Of a stretch of DNA of 64,000 nucleotides, positions 32,447 to 42,609 are shown in pieces. Positions within the stretch are counted from its first letter, which is position 1; every line of letters starts with the position of its first letter. The position numbers and the translations under genes were made by a program. The DNA lies in contig NZ_FOUI01000015.1 of NCBI RefSeq assembly GCF_900114825.1, positions 19,077-83,076 on the forward strand. The letters run 5' to 3'. This stretch comes from Halopseudomonas yangmingensis. Its GTDB lineage: Bacteria > Pseudomonadota > Gammaproteobacteria > Pseudomonadales > Pseudomonadaceae. Under the pieces are notes generated by a model, which saw only the letters and a list, made by a program, of their open reading frames with translations, was not told the DNA's origin and did no database searches.

Positions 32447-34555
32447 GTGAAACCGGTCATCAAGCAATTCCAGTTCGGTAACAGTACCGTTACCCTCGAA
32501 ACCGGGCGTATTGCCCGTCAGGCCTCCGGCGCCGTGCTGGTCAGCATCGATAATGCTGTCAGCGTGCTCTGTACCGTGGTCGCCGCCAAGTCGGCCGATC
32601 CGGGCAAGGACTTCTTCCCGCTGTCGGTACACTACATCGAGAAAACCTATGCCGCCGGCCGTATCCCCGGCGGTTTTTTCAAGCGTGAGGGCCGTCCCAC
32701 CGAGAAGGAAACCCTGACCTCGCGGCTGATCGACCGTCCGATCCGTCCGCTGTTCAGCGAAGGTTTCATGAATGAAGTGCAGGTTGTCTGCACCGTGGTC
32801 TCCACCGACCGCACCACTGATCCGGATGTTGCCGCCCTGCTGGGTACCTCGGCTGCCCTGGCGATAGCCAATCTGCCGTTTGCCGGCCCTGTCGGTGCTG
32901 CCCGTGTCGGCTTTGATGTGAACAATGGCTACATCCTCAACCCGACCTACGAAGAGCTGAAGACTTCCCGTCTGGACATGGTTGTGGCCGGTACCGAAGA
33001 CGCCGTTCTGATGGTTGAATCGGAAGCCCAGGAGCTGACCGAAGACCAGATGCTGGGTGCCGTGCTGTTCGCCCACATGGAATTCCAGACCGCCATCCAG
33101 GCCATCAAGGAGCTCGCCGCCGAAGCCGCCAAGCCGGCCTTTGAGTGGACTGCTCCGGTTGAAAATACTGCACTGCTGGGTGCCATCCGTGCAGAGTTCG
33201 GTGCCGAAATCGCCAAGGCCTACACCATCACCATCAAGCAAGATCGCTATGCCCGCCTTGGCGAACTGCGTGATCAGGCGATTGCCGCGCTGTCCGGTGA
33301 GGAAGACGGCAAGTTTGCCGCCGGTGAGGTGAAGGATGCCTTCGGTGAAATCGAGTACCGCGTAGTGCGTGAGAACATCGTCAACGGCAATCCGCGTATT
33401 GACGGCCGTGACACCCGCACAGTGCGCCCGCTGAATATCGAAGTTGGCATGCTTGACCGTACCCACGGTTCGGCCCTGTTCACCCGTGGCGAGACCCAGG
33501 CGCTGGTAGTCACCACGCTGGGCACCACCCGTGATGCGCAGCTGCTCGATACCCTGGAAGGCGAGAAGAAAGATCCCTTCATGTTCCACTACAACTTCCC
33601 TCCCTACTCGGTTGGCGAGTGTGGTCGGATGGGCGGTACCGGGCGTCGCGAAATCGGCCATGGCCGTCTGGCTCGTCGTGGTGTTTCGGCAGTCATGCCG
33701 GACATGGACCAGTTCCCTTACAGCATCCGTGTGGTCTCGGAAATCACCGAGTCCAATGGTTCCAGCTCGATGGCTTCGGTGTGTGGTGCTTCGCTGGCAC
33801 TGATGGACGCTGGTGTACCGCTGAAGGCACCGGTAGCCGGTATTGCCATGGGTCTGGTCAAGGAAGGCGAGAAGTTCGCTGTCCTCACCGACATCCTGGG
33901 TGACGAGGACCATCTTGGCGACATGGACTTCAAGGTGGCCGGTACCGAGAAGGGTGTCACTGCACTGCAGATGGACATCAAGATCAACGGCATCACTGAA
34001 GAAATCATGGAGATCGCTCTGCAGCAGGCCCATGAGGCCCGTCTGCACATCCTCAAGCAGATGAACGAAGTACTGCCGGAATCGCGTAAGGAGCTGTCAG
34101 CCAACGCCCCGACCATGCTCAGCATGAAGATCGATCCGGAGAAGATCCGCGACGTGATCGGCAAGGGTGGTGCGACCATTCGCGGTATCTGCGACGAGAC
34201 AGGTGCTTCGATCGACATTACTGACGATGGCATGGTCAAGATCTTTGCTGCCAGCAAGGATGCCGCCAATGCCGCCAAGGCGCGTGTTGACGAGATTACT
34301 GCCGAGGCGGAAATCGGCAAGATCTATACCGGCAAGGTCGAGCGCATTGTCGACTTCGGTGCCTTTGTCAGCATCCTGCCCGGCAAGGACGGTCTGGTGC
34401 ACATTTCTCAGATCGCCAACCAGCGCATCGAGAAAGTCACCGATGTGCTCAAGGAAGGCCAGGAAGTGAAAGTGCTGGTGCTTGACGTCGACAATCGTGG
34501 CCGCATCAAGCTGTCGATCAAGGATGTCGAGGCGGCTGAAGCTTCCGGCGTCTGA
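32447..34555 (+). CDS. pnp: Polynucleotide phosphorylase
   Basis: 3'-5' phosphorolytic exoribonuclease and core of RNA decay, with RNase E. 702 residues from GTG 32447. Two RNase PH-like halves (1-140 and about 315-545) flank a helical domain; the [12 protein letters not shown] and [15 protein letters not shown] motifs bind RNA and phosphate. A KH domain (about 555-615, [20 protein letters not shown]) and an S1 domain (about 620-690, [26 protein letters not shown]) end the protein. It is followed by a strong terminator. Confidence 0.99.
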   Translation: MKPVIKQFQFGNSTVTLETGRIARQASGAVLVSIDNAVSVLCTVVAAKSADPGKDFFPLSVHYIEKTYAAGRIPGGFFKREGRPTEKETLTSRLIDRPIRPLFSEGFMNEVQVVCTVVSTDRTTDPDVAALLGTSAALAIANLPFAGPVGAARVGFDVNNGYILNPTYEELKTSRLDMVVAGTEDAVLMVESEAQELTEDQMLGAVLFAHMEFQTAIQAIKELAAEAAKPAFEWTAPVENTALLGAIRAEFGAEIAKAYTITIKQDRYARLGELRDQAIAALSGEEDGKFAAGEVKDAFGEIEYRVVRENIVNGNPRIDGRDTRTVRPLNIEVGMLDRTHGSALFTRGETQALVVTTLGTTRDAQLLDTLEGEKKDPFMFHYNFPPYSVGECGRMGGTGRREIGHGRLARRGVSAVMPDMDQFPYSIRVVSEITESNGSSSMASVCGASLALMDAGVPLKAPVAGIAMGLVKEGEKFAVLTDILGDEDHLGDMDFKVAGTEKGVTALQMDIKINGITEEIMEIALQQAHEARLHILKQMNEVLPESRKELSANAPTMLSMKIDPEKIRDVIGKGGATIRGICDETGASIDITDDGMVKIFAASKDAANAAKARVDEITAEAEIGKIYTGKVERIVDFGAFVSILPGKDGLVHISQIANQRIEKVTDVLKEGQEVKVLVLDVDNRGRIKLSIKDVEAAEASGV

Positions 34556-34570
34556 GTTTGCTGTAAGCAC

Positions 34571-34599
34571 AAAAAACCCGGACATGTTCCGGGTTTTTT
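34571..34599 (+). terminator. Rho-independent terminator of pnp
   Basis: AAAAAACCCGGA-CATGT-TCCGGGTTTTTT: a 12-bp stem with six T residues at its end. It closes the rimP-to-pnp gene block. The 155 bases between it and the next start show no clear feature. Confidence 0.93.
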
Positions 34600-34754
34600 G
34601 TGGTCTGTAATTTTTGTACAAGTAATGGCTGTTTGGCATGGATTGTATAAATATGGTGACAGGCGTAGCCTGGTATTTGATGGCAATCAAGGTGTTTTTG
34701 TTTAATACGGTTTAGCGTCAATCGCCACGAACCAGATGCTTGGGGAGGTAAGTC

Positions 34755-35012
34755 ATGCACGCTTCGCGTTCCCGTACAGCTGTTCCCGTTACTCAGGTGC
34801 CGCCAAACGGCACTGCTTCCACTCTTGCAGGCTTCCAGGTAGAAGATCTGGGTACACGCCAGCAGCGTCGCTTCAATGCATTGCGCAGGCATATTGACGA
34901 AATGCTGGCGTGTGGTTGGCAGCTTACCCGACGCTCTCCGTTGACCCTGCGTCGTGGCGCGCTGACCTGCCATGTACTGCATGGCATGATAGTCAGCGAC
35001 CAGGTTATCTGA
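34755..35012 (+). CDS. Small protein of unknown function
   Basis: 85 residues with an excellent ribosome-binding site (GGGGAGG six bases before ATG 34755), so probably expressed. The sequence is basic and Arg-rich; the segment DLGTRQQRRFNALRRHIDEMLACGWQLTRRSPLTLRRGALTCHV looks like a folded helix-then-strand unit. Two cysteines are present, far apart. No signal peptide, membrane helix or known domain is recognised. It stands alone after the pnp terminator and 117 bases before yggL. Confidence 0.65.
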   Translation: MHASRSRTAVPVTQVPPNGTASTLAGFQVEDLGTRQQRRFNALRRHIDEMLACGWQLTRRSPLTLRRGALTCHVLHGMIVSDQVI

Positions 35013-35129
35013 GATCTACGTCACTGCATCCAGCTCTTGACCCATACGTCGGTGTTCTGCCGTACGGGCTGTATTCCCTTTCCATTCAGGCTAAAGTGTC
35101 AGTACATCCACTACTGATACGGTAACTTC

Positions 35130-35447
35130 ATGCCTACACAACGTAGCCGCCGCCTGAGAAAGAAAATGCGCGTCGGTGAATTCCAGGAAATGGGTTTCAA
35201 TTTCTCCATTGAACCAGCTCAGCCACTTGATGATGCGGCGGCAGAGGGGTTGGTCGATGCATTTATTGGAGACGTGCTGGTCCCCCGTGGACTGGAGTTT
35301 GGCGGCTGGGCTACCGGCGGATTCATTTGCCGTGCTGGCCGTGGTTCAGTCAGCGAGGAAGATCGCCAGGCGGTGCTGGCGTGGCTTCAGCAACGTCCGG
35401 AAGTTGCTGGCGTCGAGGTCAGCGAGCTGGTTGATGCCTGGCATTGA
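35130..35447 (+). CDS. yggL: YggL family 50S-binding protein (DUF469)
   Basis: 105-residue protein of the YggL family, reported to bind the 50S subunit in E. coli. The family start RSRRLRKKMRVGEFQEMGF and the C-terminal GGWATGGFICRAGRGSVSEEDRQAVLAWL segments are clear. It starts at ATG 35130. No operon partner is evident; the diguanylate cyclase begins 72 bases later. Confidence 0.9.
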   Translation: MPTQRSRRLRKKMRVGEFQEMGFNFSIEPAQPLDDAAAEGLVDAFIGDVLVPRGLEFGGWATGGFICRAGRGSVSEEDRQAVLAWLQQRPEVAGVEVSELVDAWH

Positions 35448-35519
35448 TTCTTGAGTATCCGGTCATCTTCTGCCCGCGCACGCACTGAATAGGGTGAACA
35501 GGTTTTCGGGAGGCGCTGT

Positions 35520-36470
35520 ATGGATACGCCACAGGTAAATGACGGAATGCAGCCGGACAGCATGGTCTACAAGACCTTGCTGGAGTCGACCCGTGCGATT
35601 CCCTGGAAGATCGACTGGGCAAGCATGCAGTTTGCCTATATCGGCCCACAGATCGAAGCATTGCTTGGCTGGGAACAATCCAGTTGGGTCAGTGTTAACG
35701 ATTGGGCCGAGCGGATGCATGAAGAGGATCGCGAGTGGACGGTGAACTATTGCGTCAGTCAGTCCCAGTGCGGCATTGATCATGAGGCTGATTACCGGGC
35801 ACTGCACAGAGACGGCCACTTCGTGTGGATTCGTGATGTTGTGCATGTGGTGCGTAAACCCGATGGCCAGGTGGATTCGCTGGTCGGCTTTATGTTCGAT
35901 ATTACCGAGCGCAAACGCATTGAAGACAAGCTGATCGAGTTGCAGAAGGAGCTCGAAGAGCTGTCGTTCCGCGATGGCCTGACCGGGGTAGCCAACCGGC
36001 GCATGTTCGATTCGGTGCTTGAAGACGAGTGGAGCAAAGCCCGGCGCAACCAGCGGCCGATTTCCCTGATCATGTTCGATATAGACTGCTTCAAGCAGTA
36101 CAACGATCATTATGGTCATGTGCGCGGCGATGATTGCCTGCGTCGCGTGGCTATTGCGCTTGGTTCAGCCGCTACCCGGCCACGGGATTTCTTTGCGCGC
36201 TATGGCGGCGAGGAGTTTGTACTGGTGTTGCCGGAGACGGATGCCCAGGCCGCACTGGTGATCGCCGAACGCTGTCGGGCGCTGTTGTTCAAGGAGCAGA
36301 TCGAGCACGCTGCATCCAGTGCGGGGCAGATCGTCACCCTGAGCATGGGCATTACTACGGCGATGCCCAGGCATGGCGCTGATTCGCGGGGCTTTGTCGA
36401 ACAGGCTGATCGTCAGCTCTATTTGGCCAAACAGCGCGGGCGCAATTGCATTGTGGCGGATGCGGGCTGA
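35520..36470 (+). CDS. PAS-GGDEF diguanylate cyclase
   Basis: Probable cyclic-di-GMP synthase of 316 residues. A PAS domain with its PAC tail (about 15-135; WIRDVVHVVRKPDGQVDSLVGFMFDITERKR) leads into a short coiled coil and the GGDEF domain (about 145-316). The active-site loop is GGEEF in ARYGGEEFVLVLPETD, a functional variant; DIDCFKQYNDHYGHVRGDDCL supplies the metal site. The product-inhibition motif RPRD lies exactly five residues before GGEEF, so feedback inhibition is expected. No membrane helix, so cytoplasmic. A GGGAGG site precedes ATG 35520. The signal sensed is unknown. Confidence 0.93.
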   Translation: MDTPQVNDGMQPDSMVYKTLLESTRAIPWKIDWASMQFAYIGPQIEALLGWEQSSWVSVNDWAERMHEEDREWTVNYCVSQSQCGIDHEADYRALHRDGHFVWIRDVVHVVRKPDGQVDSLVGFMFDITERKRIEDKLIELQKELEELSFRDGLTGVANRRMFDSVLEDEWSKARRNQRPISLIMFDIDCFKQYNDHYGHVRGDDCLRRVAIALGSAATRPRDFFARYGGEEFVLVLPETDAQAALVIAERCRALLFKEQIEHAASSAGQIVTLSMGITTAMPRHGADSRGFVEQADRQLYLAKQRGRNCIVADAG

Positions 36471-36476
36471 GTAGGC

Positions 36477-37043
36477 ATGGCTTCTGAGTTGGCTCAGCCA
36501 ACCAGCCGATTGTTTCTGGGGCTGGGGATTCCTCCGGCGACCACCTCTGAGCTGCTGGAACTTGAGCAAGAGATAGCCGGCGCCCGCTGGCAAACGGCGG
36601 AACAATTGCACCTGACGCTGCATTTTCTCGGCAACCAGCCTGAGAGCTTGGTCGGGCCGCTTATAGCGGCCCTGCAGGGGCTGAAATTTGCCGCTTTTGA
36701 CCTTCAAGTAAACGGCGCAGGTTGTTTCGTCAACCAGCGCAGTCCGAGTATTCTGTGGGCCGGGGTGTCGGCCTGTGAGGGGCTGTGGGTGTTGCACAGG
36801 CAGACCGCCGACTGTCTTGGGCGGTTGGGCCTTCCGTCCGAGTCACGGCCGTGGCGACCGCATGTAACCCTGGCGCGCCTGCCGCGCCGGGCGAAGGCCC
36901 CGCAGGGGTTTATCGAAGCGCATGCCAGGATGCATCTGCCGGCTTTCAACGTCCGCGAGTTTTGCCTCTATCAGAGCCATGCTACCCCGGCGGGTTCGCG
37001 CTATCAGGTGCTACAGCAGTTTGCTGCCACAGCACCTGACTGA
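36477..37043 (+). CDS. thpR: RNA 2',3'-cyclic phosphodiesterase ThpR
   Basis: Member of the 2H phosphoesterase family (LigT/ThpR), which opens 2',3'-cyclic phosphates and can ligate RNA halves in vitro. 188 residues with the two required HxTx motifs: HLTL at 45-48 and HVTL at 129-132. It begins six bases after the cyclase stop, suggesting cotranscription. Some 2H enzymes act on cyclic nucleotides, but nothing here shows such a specialisation. Convergent with the thiolase gene. Confidence 0.93.
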   Translation: MASELAQPTSRLFLGLGIPPATTSELLELEQEIAGARWQTAEQLHLTLHFLGNQPESLVGPLIAALQGLKFAAFDLQVNGAGCFVNQRSPSILWAGVSACEGLWVLHRQTADCLGRLGLPSESRPWRPHVTLARLPRRAKAPQGFIEAHARMHLPAFNVREFCLYQSHATPAGSRYQVLQQFAATAPD

Positions 37044-37051
37044 TCACCTGT

Positions 37052-38233
37052 TCAGTTGCGCTCGATAGCCAGCGCCACGCCCTGGCCGCCCCCAATGCAC
37101 AGCGTCGCCAGCCCCTTGCGAACATCGCGGCGGATCATTTCGTGCAGCAAGCTGACCAGCACCCGGCAGCCGGAGGCGCCAATCGGGTGTCCAAGGGCAA
37201 TGGCGCCGCCGTTGACATTCACCCGAGCAGGATCCCATTGCAGTTCGCGGCCGACCGCCAGTGCCTGAGCCGCGAAGGCTTCGTTGGCTTCAATCAGATC
37301 CAGTTCCTGGAGCTGCCAGCCGGCCTTGTCCAGGCAGCGGCGGGTAGCGGACACCGGGCCAATTCCCATGATCGCCGGATCGACGCCGGCATTCGCCCAT
37401 CCGGCCAGTCGAGCCATTACGGGCAGTCCCAGTTCGGCGGCCTTGCTGGCGCTCATCAGCAGTACTGCGGCGGCACCGTCGTTCAGACTGGAAGCATTGC
37501 CGGCGGTGACGCTGCCGTCTTTCTTGAATGCCGGACGCAGCTTGCCGAGGGATTCGCTGGTGGTACCGGCGCGTGGTTGTTCGTCAGTGTCGATCAGCAG
37601 CGCATCGCCCTTGCGCTGGGAAACGCTGACCGGGGTGATTTCTGCGCGAAAATGCCCGGCCTGCTGCGCGGCTACGGCCTTTTGCTGGGAAGCCGCAGCA
37701 AAGGCATCCTGCTCCTCGCGACTGATGGCGTATTTCTCCACCAGATTTTCCGCGGTGATACCCATGTGGTAATCGTTGAAAGCATCCCATAGACCATCAT
37801 GGATCATGCTGTCGAGCAACTGGCCATGGCCCATACGCTGGCCGGTACGGGAGGTGGGCAGCAGGTGTGGCGACAGGCTCATGGACTCCTGGCCGCCGGC
37901 AATGATGATCTCGGCATCGCCGCAGCGGATTGCCTGGGCAGCCAGATGCAGGGCCTTGAGGCCCGAGCCGCAGACCTTGTTCAGGGTCAGGGCCGGCACG
38001 CTGTGCGGCAGACCGGCATGGATGGCGGCCTGACGAGCCGGATTCTGGCCACAGCCGGCGGTCAGCACCTGCCCGAGAATCACCTCGTCGACACTGGCCG
38101 GGTCAATACCGGTCTGCTCCAGCAGTCGACGGATTACCGTGGCACCCAGCTGGTGGGCTGGGATGGCGGCGAACTGGCCGCCGAAACTGCCGATGGCGGT
38201 GCGTGTGGCGGCGACGATTACGACGTCATGCAT
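37052..38233 (-). CDS. Acetyl-CoA C-acetyltransferase (thiolase)
   Basis: Condenses or splits acetoacetyl-CoA; 393 residues, typical of biosynthetic thiolases (AtoB/PhaA type). The nucleophile is Cys88 in [11 protein letters not shown]; the catalytic His is in [14 protein letters not shown] and the second Cys in [13 protein letters not shown] near the end. The start is ATG 38231-38233. No polyhydroxybutyrate or fatty-acid gene is adjacent, so the pathway cannot be assigned. 93 bases separate it from panC, in which I see no feature. Confidence 0.96.
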   Translation of the reverse strand: MHDVVIVAATRTAIGSFGGQFAAIPAHQLGATVIRRLLEQTGIDPASVDEVILGQVLTAGCGQNPARQAAIHAGLPHSVPALTLNKVCGSGLKALHLAAQAIRCGDAEIIIAGGQESMSLSPHLLPTSRTGQRMGHGQLLDSMIHDGLWDAFNDYHMGITAENLVEKYAISREEQDAFAAASQQKAVAAQQAGHFRAEITPVSVSQRKGDALLIDTDEQPRAGTTSESLGKLRPAFKKDGSVTAGNASSLNDGAAAVLLMSASKAAELGLPVMARLAGWANAGVDPAIMGIGPVSATRRCLDKAGWQLQELDLIEANEAFAAQALAVGRELQWDPARVNVNGGAIALGHPIGASGCRVLVSLLHEMIRRDVRKGLATLCIGGGQGVALAIERN

Positions 38234-38326
38234 GGGTGACTCCTGTGCAGGGAAGTGTATGTTCAGATAGAGAGCCGGTGCCTGACCTAGCGTTTCGCCG
38301 TCGCAAGGGGTAAAGCGGTAGCCGTT

Positions 38327-39175
38327 TCAGCCCAGCGCAATACGCAGGTTATCGATCAGGCGGGTTTTTCCGAGGAAGGCTGCCACCAGTATCACCAGTT
38401 CGCGGCTATCTGGTGTGGGTGTATCCAGTGTCTCGGCATCCCGCAGTTCAAGGTAGTCAACGCGCATTCCAGCGGCTTCGATACGCTCTGCGGCCTGCGT
38501 GACCAAGGTCTGCTGCGAGTGACTGCGGGGCAGCTGTTCTGCCAGCCATTGCAGGCTGCGAAACAGCTCGGGAGCCAGTGCGCGTTCCTGCTGGTCCAGA
38601 TAACCGTTGCGTGAAGACAATGCCAGCCCGTCCTCGGCGCGCACGGTGGGTTCGCCCAGGATCTGTACCGGCAAGCACAGGTCCTGGGTCATCTTGCGAA
38701 TGACTGCCAGTTGCTGAAAATCTTTTTCACCAAAAACGGCAAGATCCGGCTGGATGATATTGAACAGTTTGGCAACAACAGTCGCCACCCCTTCAAAGTG
38801 GCCGGGACGACTTGCACCACAGAGGCCGTCAGACACCAGCGGTACGTTGATGCGTGTGTGGCCTTGCATGCCTTGCGGATAGATTTCACTGGCACTTGGC
38901 GCAAAGACCATATGCGCGCCCGTTTCCAGTAGTTTGTGCTGGTCTTCGGCGAGGGTGCGCGGGTAGCTGTCCAGGTCTTCGTTCGGGCCGAACTGCAGCG
39001 GGTTGACGAAGATGCTCACAATTACGCAGTCGGTTCGCTGCAGCGCCTTTTCTACCAGTGCCAGATGGCCCTGGTGCAGGTTGCCCATGGTGGGGACCAG
39101 GCCGATACGCTTGCCTTCCTCGCGGGCGCGGGCGATTGCCGCGCGCACCTGTGCAATGCTGTGCAGGGTGTTCAT
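38327..39175 (-). CDS. panC: Pantothenate synthetase
   Basis: Joins pantoate and beta-alanine with ATP, the last step of pantothenate synthesis. 282 residues. The nucleotide-binding signature [14 protein letters not shown] is near residue 27, and the [15 protein letters not shown] and SSRNGYL segments complete the active site. It lies four bases after panB, forming a panB-panC operon on the minus strand. Confidence 0.98.
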   Translation of the reverse strand: MNTLHSIAQVRAAIARAREEGKRIGLVPTMGNLHQGHLALVEKALQRTDCVIVSIFVNPLQFGPNEDLDSYPRTLAEDQHKLLETGAHMVFAPSASEIYPQGMQGHTRINVPLVSDGLCGASRPGHFEGVATVVAKLFNIIQPDLAVFGEKDFQQLAVIRKMTQDLCLPVQILGEPTVRAEDGLALSSRNGYLDQQERALAPELFRSLQWLAEQLPRSHSQQTLVTQAAERIEAAGMRVDYLELRDAETLDTPTPDSRELVILVAAFLGKTRLIDNLRIALG

Positions 39176-39179
39176 GATG

Positions 39180-39974
39180 TCAGAACTCGTGTTCGGCGGC
39201 GGGGAATTCGATCTGCTTCACCGCGTTGACGTAGGCGGCGATTGCCGAGGCGATGTTGGGCTGACCCTGCATAAAGTTTTTCACGAATCGTGGCATGCGC
39301 TCGCTGATTGACAGGCCAAGCATGTCATGTACAACCAGTACCTGTCCGTCAGTCGCGTTACCTGCGCCAATGCCGATCACCGGAATGCGTACTTCGCTGC
39401 TGATTCTGCCGGCCAATGGGGCTGGTACACACTCCAGCAGCAGCATGGCAGCGCCGGCCTGCTGCAGCAGCAGGGCGTCATCCAGCAGCGCCTGTGCCTG
39501 AGCTTCCTCGCGGCCCTGTACCTTGTAGCCGCCCAGCACATTCACTGCCTGCGGGGTGAGGCCCAGGTGGGCACATACCGGGATGCCGTTACGTGCCAGG
39601 ACTCCAACAGTTTCGGCCAGCCAGCCGGCACCTTCAAGTTTGACCATGTGCGCGCCGGCCTGCATCAGCGCGGTGCTTGCCTGCAGTGCTCGCTCGACAG
39701 TGGCGCAACTCATGAAAGGCAGGTCGGCCATGATCAGCGCACCCTGATTGCCACGACTGACGCAACGGGTGTGGTAGACCATGTCCTCTATGGTGACCGG
39801 GACAGTGCTGCTGTTGCCCTGAAGCACCATGCCGAGCGAGTCCCCGACCAGGATAACTTCTACGCCGGCCCGGCTTTCAAGGTGCGCGAAGGTGGCGTCA
39901 TACGCTGTTAGGCAAACAATCTTTTCACCGGTCTGCTTGAGCTTGTTTAGTGTGGTCAGGGTCACTTCAGGCAT
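39180..39974 (-). CDS. panB: 3-methyl-2-oxobutanoate hydroxymethyltransferase
   Basis: Makes ketopantoate from alpha-ketoisovalerate, the first committed pantothenate step. ATG 39972-39974 gives 264 residues starting [30 protein letters not shown]; upstream extension lacks family support. Mg-binding and substrate segments [11 protein letters not shown] and HLGLTPQAV are present. The substrate also comes from the valine pathway, whose ilv genes lie at 59164-62451. Confidence 0.98.
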   Translation of the reverse strand: MPEVTLTTLNKLKQTGEKIVCLTAYDATFAHLESRAGVEVILVGDSLGMVLQGNSSTVPVTIEDMVYHTRCVSRGNQGALIMADLPFMSCATVERALQASTALMQAGAHMVKLEGAGWLAETVGVLARNGIPVCAHLGLTPQAVNVLGGYKVQGREEAQAQALLDDALLLQQAGAAMLLLECVPAPLAGRISSEVRIPVIGIGAGNATDGQVLVVHDMLGLSISERMPRFVKNFMQGQPNIASAIAAYVNAVKQIEFPAAEHEF

Positions 39975-40100
39975 GGCGGATTCCACATGAGCAGCTGTTG
40001 TGCGGCTGCGTATGATTGATGTCGGGGTGCATGGGTAATGCTCCTGCAGCGCCGCCACCACAGACAGTCAGTCAGCCTGTCAGGCGGGTGGCATGCACCA

Positions 40101-40640
40101 TTATAGTGGCGTCGACTGCGGATTGCAGTCATCCGTTGCAGCCTTGGGCCATAGCGCTACTGTTTTGACCTGTAGCTGGTGATCTGCGCAGTGCGCCAGA
40201 AATTGCTGCAGGTTGCTGCCGTCTGGCAGGTGCAAGTCCGGTTGCAGTTCGAGCAGTGGGCGTAATACGAAGTCACGAGTGTGCATGTGGTAGTGCGGCA
40301 CCTGAAGCCGGGCGTGTTCGATCTGCTGGTCGCCGTACAGCAACAGATCAAGATCCAGCGTTCTTGGTCCCCAGCGTTGATCTTTGCGGATTCGGCCCTG
40401 ATGCTGCTCGATTGCCTGCAAGGCATCCAGCAACGCCAGAGGCTCGAGCCGGGTTTGCAGGCAGGCAACGGCGTTAAGGTAGTCGGGCTGGTCTTGCGGC
40501 CCCAGCGGGCTGCTACTGTAGGCCGATGAGCAGGCAAGCAGGCGGCTATCAGGGAGCTCGGCGAGCGCCTGACATGCCTGTTGCAGCTGGAACAGTGGTT
40601 CCTGCTGATTGCTGCCAAGACCTATATAGCAAGTGATCAT
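40101..40640 (-). CDS. folK: 2-amino-4-hydroxy-6-hydroxymethyldihydropteridine pyrophosphokinase
   Basis: Transfers pyrophosphate from ATP to the pterin before the FolP step. 179 residues. The signature DQRWGPRTLDLDLLLYGDQ is intact, as are the start CYIGLGSNQ and the YLNAVACLQT strand. Its ATG overlaps the pcnB stop by four bases (ATGA), so it is translationally coupled to pcnB, an arrangement I know from pseudomonads. A 126-base gap follows before panB. Confidence 0.97.
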   Translation of the reverse strand: MITCYIGLGSNQQEPLFQLQQACQALAELPDSRLLACSSAYSSSPLGPQDQPDYLNAVACLQTRLEPLALLDALQAIEQHQGRIRKDQRWGPRTLDLDLLLYGDQQIEHARLQVPHYHMHTRDFVLRPLLELQPDLHLPDGSNLQQFLAHCADHQLQVKTVALWPKAATDDCNPQSTPL

Positions 40641-42016
40641 GGATTGTTATCTGCTGTCGAGCGCGGTTTGCGCCGGCGGCGACGCTTGCGTGCCGGCTTG
40701 TCACTGCCTGCGTCCAGTTCTCGAATCATCTTTCGGCGTTGCTCGTCGCTGGCGTCTTGGTAGCGGGTCCACCACTCACCGAGGCCGTTGGTGCGTTCAC
40801 CGGCCGCTTCGCGTAGCAGCAGGAAGTCGTAAGCGGCGCGAAAGCGCGGGTGCTCAAGAAGCTGGTCAGCACGCTTGCCGACACGCCGTTCAAGGCGTGG
40901 CTGCAGATCCCAGATCTCTCTGAGGGGGAGGCTGAAGCGTTTGGGAATGGCGGTGCGCAGGCATTGCCGGCTGAGTGCTTCCTGGGCAGCTTGCTGCTGT
41001 GCCGGTATCAAGGGTGTACCCCGATCCAGTTGCCGATTCAGCTGCGCCTGCATGGAAGGCCACAGCAGGGCGGCAAACAGGAATGCCGGGGTTACCGGTT
41101 TGTCCTGGCGGATTCGCTCATCGGTATTGTGCAAGGCCTGGCGCAGGAGGCGTGTGTAATGATCGGGAGACTGTGAAACAGCGTTGGCTGTATCCGGAAA
41201 AAGCGGTGCAAAGAGCCCGTATTGTTGAAGCAGCTCAAAGGTATCGGCGCCCTGTCCGGACATCAGCAGTTTGAGAATCTCATCGAACAGACGGGCGGCT
41301 GGAATGTCATTGAGCAGGGAAGCCAGTGACTTGATGGGGGCGGCGGTATGCGGCTCGATCTCGAAGTCCAGCTTGGCGGCGAAACGTATTGCCCGGAGCA
41401 TGCGTACCGGGTCTTCCTGATAGCGTTGCTGGGGTATTCCTATCAGGCGTATCTGGCAGTTTCGAACATCGTGCAAGCCGTTGGCAAAGTCATGCAGGTG
41501 TCCGCTGCATACGTCGTAATACAGTGCGTTGATGGTGAAGTCGCGACGCTGCGCGTCTTCTTCCAGCGTGCCGTAAACGTTGTCCCGCAATAGCCGTCCA
41601 GAATCGCTTTGGCGGGATTGCTCGTCAGTGCTGGAGGCGTCGTCATCGCCTCCGTGGCTGGCGCGGAAGGTCGCTACTTCGATAATTTCACGGCCGAAGT
41701 AGACGTGTGCCAAACGGAACCGGCGGCCAATCAGGCGTGCGTTGCGAAAGGTGGCCCTGACTTGTTCGGGCGTGGCGCTGGTAGCTACGTCGAAATCTTT
41801 GGGAGTTACATCAAGCAGCAGGTCGCGCACGCAGCCACCAACCATAAAGGCTTGATAGCCGGCTTGTTGGAGGCGTTCAACAACGCTGACGGCGTTTCGG
41901 CTGATCTCTTCTCGGCGCAGTGAGTGCTGACTGGAGGGGATTACCAGTGGCGTTGTGCGTCGGCGAGCGGGTCTACCAAAAGGGAAAGGCAGTTTTTGCA
42001 GCAGCTTGCGAATCAT
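40637..42016 (-). CDS. pcnB: Poly(A) polymerase I
   Basis: Adds 3' poly(A) tails that promote RNA decay, complementing PNPase. 459 residues. The nucleotidyltransferase head has FMVGGCVRDLLL and the DxD pair in PKDFDVATSA; the RRDFTINALYY motif recognises ATP. The basic C-terminal tail (RKRRRRRKPR) is typical of PAP I and separates it from CCA-adding enzymes. The crcZ terminator lies about 170 bases upstream on the same strand; TAGAAT near 42130-42135 is a possible -10 box. Confidence 0.96.
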   Translation of the reverse strand: MIRKLLQKLPFPFGRPARRRTTPLVIPSSQHSLRREEISRNAVSVVERLQQAGYQAFMVGGCVRDLLLDVTPKDFDVATSATPEQVRATFRNARLIGRRFRLAHVYFGREIIEVATFRASHGGDDDASSTDEQSRQSDSGRLLRDNVYGTLEEDAQRRDFTINALYYDVCSGHLHDFANGLHDVRNCQIRLIGIPQQRYQEDPVRMLRAIRFAAKLDFEIEPHTAAPIKSLASLLNDIPAARLFDEILKLLMSGQGADTFELLQQYGLFAPLFPDTANAVSQSPDHYTRLLRQALHNTDERIRQDKPVTPAFLFAALLWPSMQAQLNRQLDRGTPLIPAQQQAAQEALSRQCLRTAIPKRFSLPLREIWDLQPRLERRVGKRADQLLEHPRFRAAYDFLLLREAAGERTNGLGEWWTRYQDASDEQRRKMIRELDAGSDKPARKRRRRRKPRSTADNNP

Positions 42017-42175
42017 GGGCTGGATATTCCACCGGCTAGGTCAGTTCCAGGCAGCGACGTGCGGGTCGGGTTGCGAGCATGATGTCACGGAATGCCGGCA
42101 AAGGCGATGCGCAGTCTACGAGGCGCTGTATTCTAGCCTGAATTGGAGTGGGATTCGAATTGCGGGGGAGGGTGT

Positions 42176-42511
42176 TAAAGCTCAAGGGGAGCCATGGCTC
42201 CCCCTAATCGATTATTTTTGTTCTTCTTATGAGCTGTATTGTTGTTGTTATGACGCCGATGCAATGCATCGTATGGGCCCGTCCCGGGCGGTCAACAACA
42301 AGCATATTGCTTTGGAAGCATGGGTCGGTCTGTTTGCTTCGGAAACCCCGTGTTGCTTTGGCAACTTTTATTTTTCTACGGTTTCTGTCGCTTCAACGCC
42401 GGCCTGTTCTCCAAAAGAATCGGCTTGCCGAGCTGCGCACATCTTGTTTTTGTTATGCGTGGAGCTGAATGTTGTTCTTGTTATTTTCTGTGGTTTTTAT
42501 TCTTGTTGTGC
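42176..42511 (-). ncRNA. crcZ: CrcZ small RNA (Hfq/Crc sequestering RNA)
   Basis: Carbon-catabolite-control RNA that titrates Hfq (with Crc) and so relieves translational repression of catabolic genes. Support: the location between cbrB and pcnB, as in P. aeruginosa and P. putida; a sigma-54 promoter; and six A-rich AAnAAnAA-type motifs on the minus strand, near 42498-42509, 42471-42486, 42444-42455, 42365-42376, 42239-42250 and 42212-42230. The predicted 5' end GCACAACAAG is like the known CrcZ start. It ends in the 18-bp palindrome GGGGAGCCATGGCTCCCC (42186-42203). The length of about 335 nt is a little shorter than the 407 nt known in P. aeruginosa. The rest of the 665-base gap holds no convincing ORF. 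Confidence 0.9.
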
Positions 42512-42520
42512 CAGACATAT

Positions 42521-42536
42521 AGCATTTGCCGTGCCA
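42521..42536 (-). promoter_or_regulatory. Sigma-54 (RpoN) promoter of crcZ
   Basis: On the minus strand TTGGCACGGCAAATGCT matches YTGGCACGrNNNTTGCW with one mismatch. GG and GC are separated by exactly 10 bases, as required for -24/-12 recognition. The start is predicted near 42511. Confidence 0.9.
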
Positions 42537-42609
42537 ACTTTTGGAAAATGTTAAGAATCAATGGGTTATGTTATTTGCGAGGTTTTGGGGCGAGGAAGGT
42601 TGTGTGCGG

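Noticed and set aside
32024..34048. 674-codon frame antisense to rpsO-pnp
   Set aside because: Spans two well-defined genes and their gap, with no ribosome-binding site or family likeness.
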